Assembly (NCBI GenBank): GCA_900752785.1
Contig: CAADWP010000009.1
Span: 1 to 32,545, forward strand
Direction: 5' to 3'
DNA from: an uncultured Ruminococcus sp.
Lineage (GTDB): Bacteria > Bacillota > Clostridia > Oscillospirales > Ruminococcaceae
DNA: 32,545 nt
Shown piece by piece: positions 32,109 through 32,545 of this stretch. The position numbers and the translations under genes were made by a program. Under the pieces are notes generated by a model that was not told the origin of the DNA, ran no database searches, and was given only the letters and a program-made list of their open reading frames with translations. Position 1 is the first letter of the stretch. The number at the start of each line of letters is the position of its first letter.

Positions 32109-32545
32109 ATGGCAAAAAAAATAAAGTTAAGCGACGCTGCGAAGGATCTTAATATACCTTCACAGGAAATAATTGATTATTTCGCCGAAAAGGGAGATAC
32201 AAAGAAAAAGGCTTCTACGGGGCTTACCGAAGAAGAAATGGATCTTATTCTCGAGCATTATACAAAGCTTCATGAAGTAAGTTCTTTTGAGGAATATTTC
32301 GCATCAAGAAACGATCCGAAGCCTGTAAAAAAAGAAGCTCCCAAGGATGAGAAACCCGTAAAAAAAGAAGCTTCGGTTAAGAGTGATAAAGGCTTAGCAG
32401 CTCAGTCAAAGAAGCATGAAAAGAAAGCTTCCGAAAAAGTTCCGGCAGCCGCTGTTCCCATAAAGAAGCAGGAAGTTAAGCCAACTGAAAAAGCAGTGTC
32501 CCCTGCTGTCATTGAAAAAAAGCAGGAGACTAAGCCTGCCGAAAA
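32109..32545 (+). CDS. infB: Translation initiation factor IF-2, N-terminal part (3' end outside window)
   Basis: IF-2 is the GTPase that brings fMet-tRNA to the small subunit. The visible 145 codons begin MAKKIKLSDAAKDLNIPSQE, the IF2_N domain (IIDYFAEKGDTKKKASTGLT). Then comes a Lys/Glu/Pro/Ala-rich linker with two copies of KPVKKEA, typical of the family. The G domain lies beyond the window. GGAGGT (32093-32098) is 10 bases before the ATG. There is no stop codon before the window end. It ends the classic rimP-nusA-ylxR-ylxQ-infB order. Confidence 0.95.
   Translation, partial: MAKKIKLSDAAKDLNIPSQEIIDYFAEKGDTKKKASTGLTEEEMDLILEHYTKLHEVSSFEEYFASRNDPKPVKKEAPKDEKPVKKEASVKSDKGLAAQSKKHEKKASEKVPAAAVPIKKQEVKPTEKAVSPAVIEKKQETKPAE

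Overview
The window is a chromosomal segment of a low-to-mid-GC Firmicute, most likely a Clostridia member of the Ruminococcus/Oscillospiraceae type. This is an inference from gene content and order. rpsD sits inside the alpha operon between rpsK and rpoA, a KOW protein lies between map and infA, and Firmicutes markers are present (RemA, PrpC/PrkC, YugP-type protease, YlxR/YlxQ). S14 and L36 are zinc types and AGGAGG-type ribosome binding sites are strong. GTG and TTG starts are common (rplN, secY, infA, rpsK, yicC, rlmN, prpC).

Region 1 (1-11645, + strand) is the distal part of the S10-spc-alpha ribosomal protein supercluster. It runs from the 3' end of rpsC through rplP-rpmC-rpsQ-rplN-rplX-rplE-rpsN-rpsH-rplF-rplR-rpsE-rpmD-rplO-secY-adk-map-KOW-infA-rpmJ-rpsM-rpsK-rpsD-rpoA-rplQ, and closes with an intrinsic terminator. 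Gaps are short and several genes overlap by TAATG.

Region 2 (11751-25346, + strand) starts at a good promoter and is a compact housekeeping operon: yicC-remA-gmk-rpoZ-priA-def-fmt-yugP-rsmB-rlmN-prpC-prkC-rsgA-thiN. It links RNA metabolism, GMP kinase, RNA polymerase omega, replication restart, N-terminal Met processing, rRNA methylation, the PASTA kinase/phosphatase pair, ribosome assembly GTPase and thiamine diphosphate synthesis. It ends at a strong terminator that probably also serves the convergent genes.

Region 3 (25376-29274, - strand) is a four-gene unit behind a perfect-consensus promoter: aroC, an unrecognised membrane-anchored protein, a type I DAHP synthase, and an AraC-family regulator. 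It joins two shikimate-pathway steps to a regulator and an orphan surface protein.

Region 4 (29377-32545, + strand) is the rimP-nusA-rnpM(ylxR)-ylxQ-infB operon. Its promoter is followed closely by a perfect palindrome with a broken T-run, a candidate NusA-responsive leader terminator. A 162-nt end-to-end self-complementary element with 16-bp perfect terminal inverted repeats sits exactly between rimP and nusA and looks like a small non-autonomous transposon (MITE). infB runs off the window end.

No tRNA, rRNA, CRISPR array, phage or full insertion sequence was seen. The window is mainly core genome; the most unusual signals are the rimP/nusA element, the nusA-operon leader, and the aro/unknown/AraC operon.
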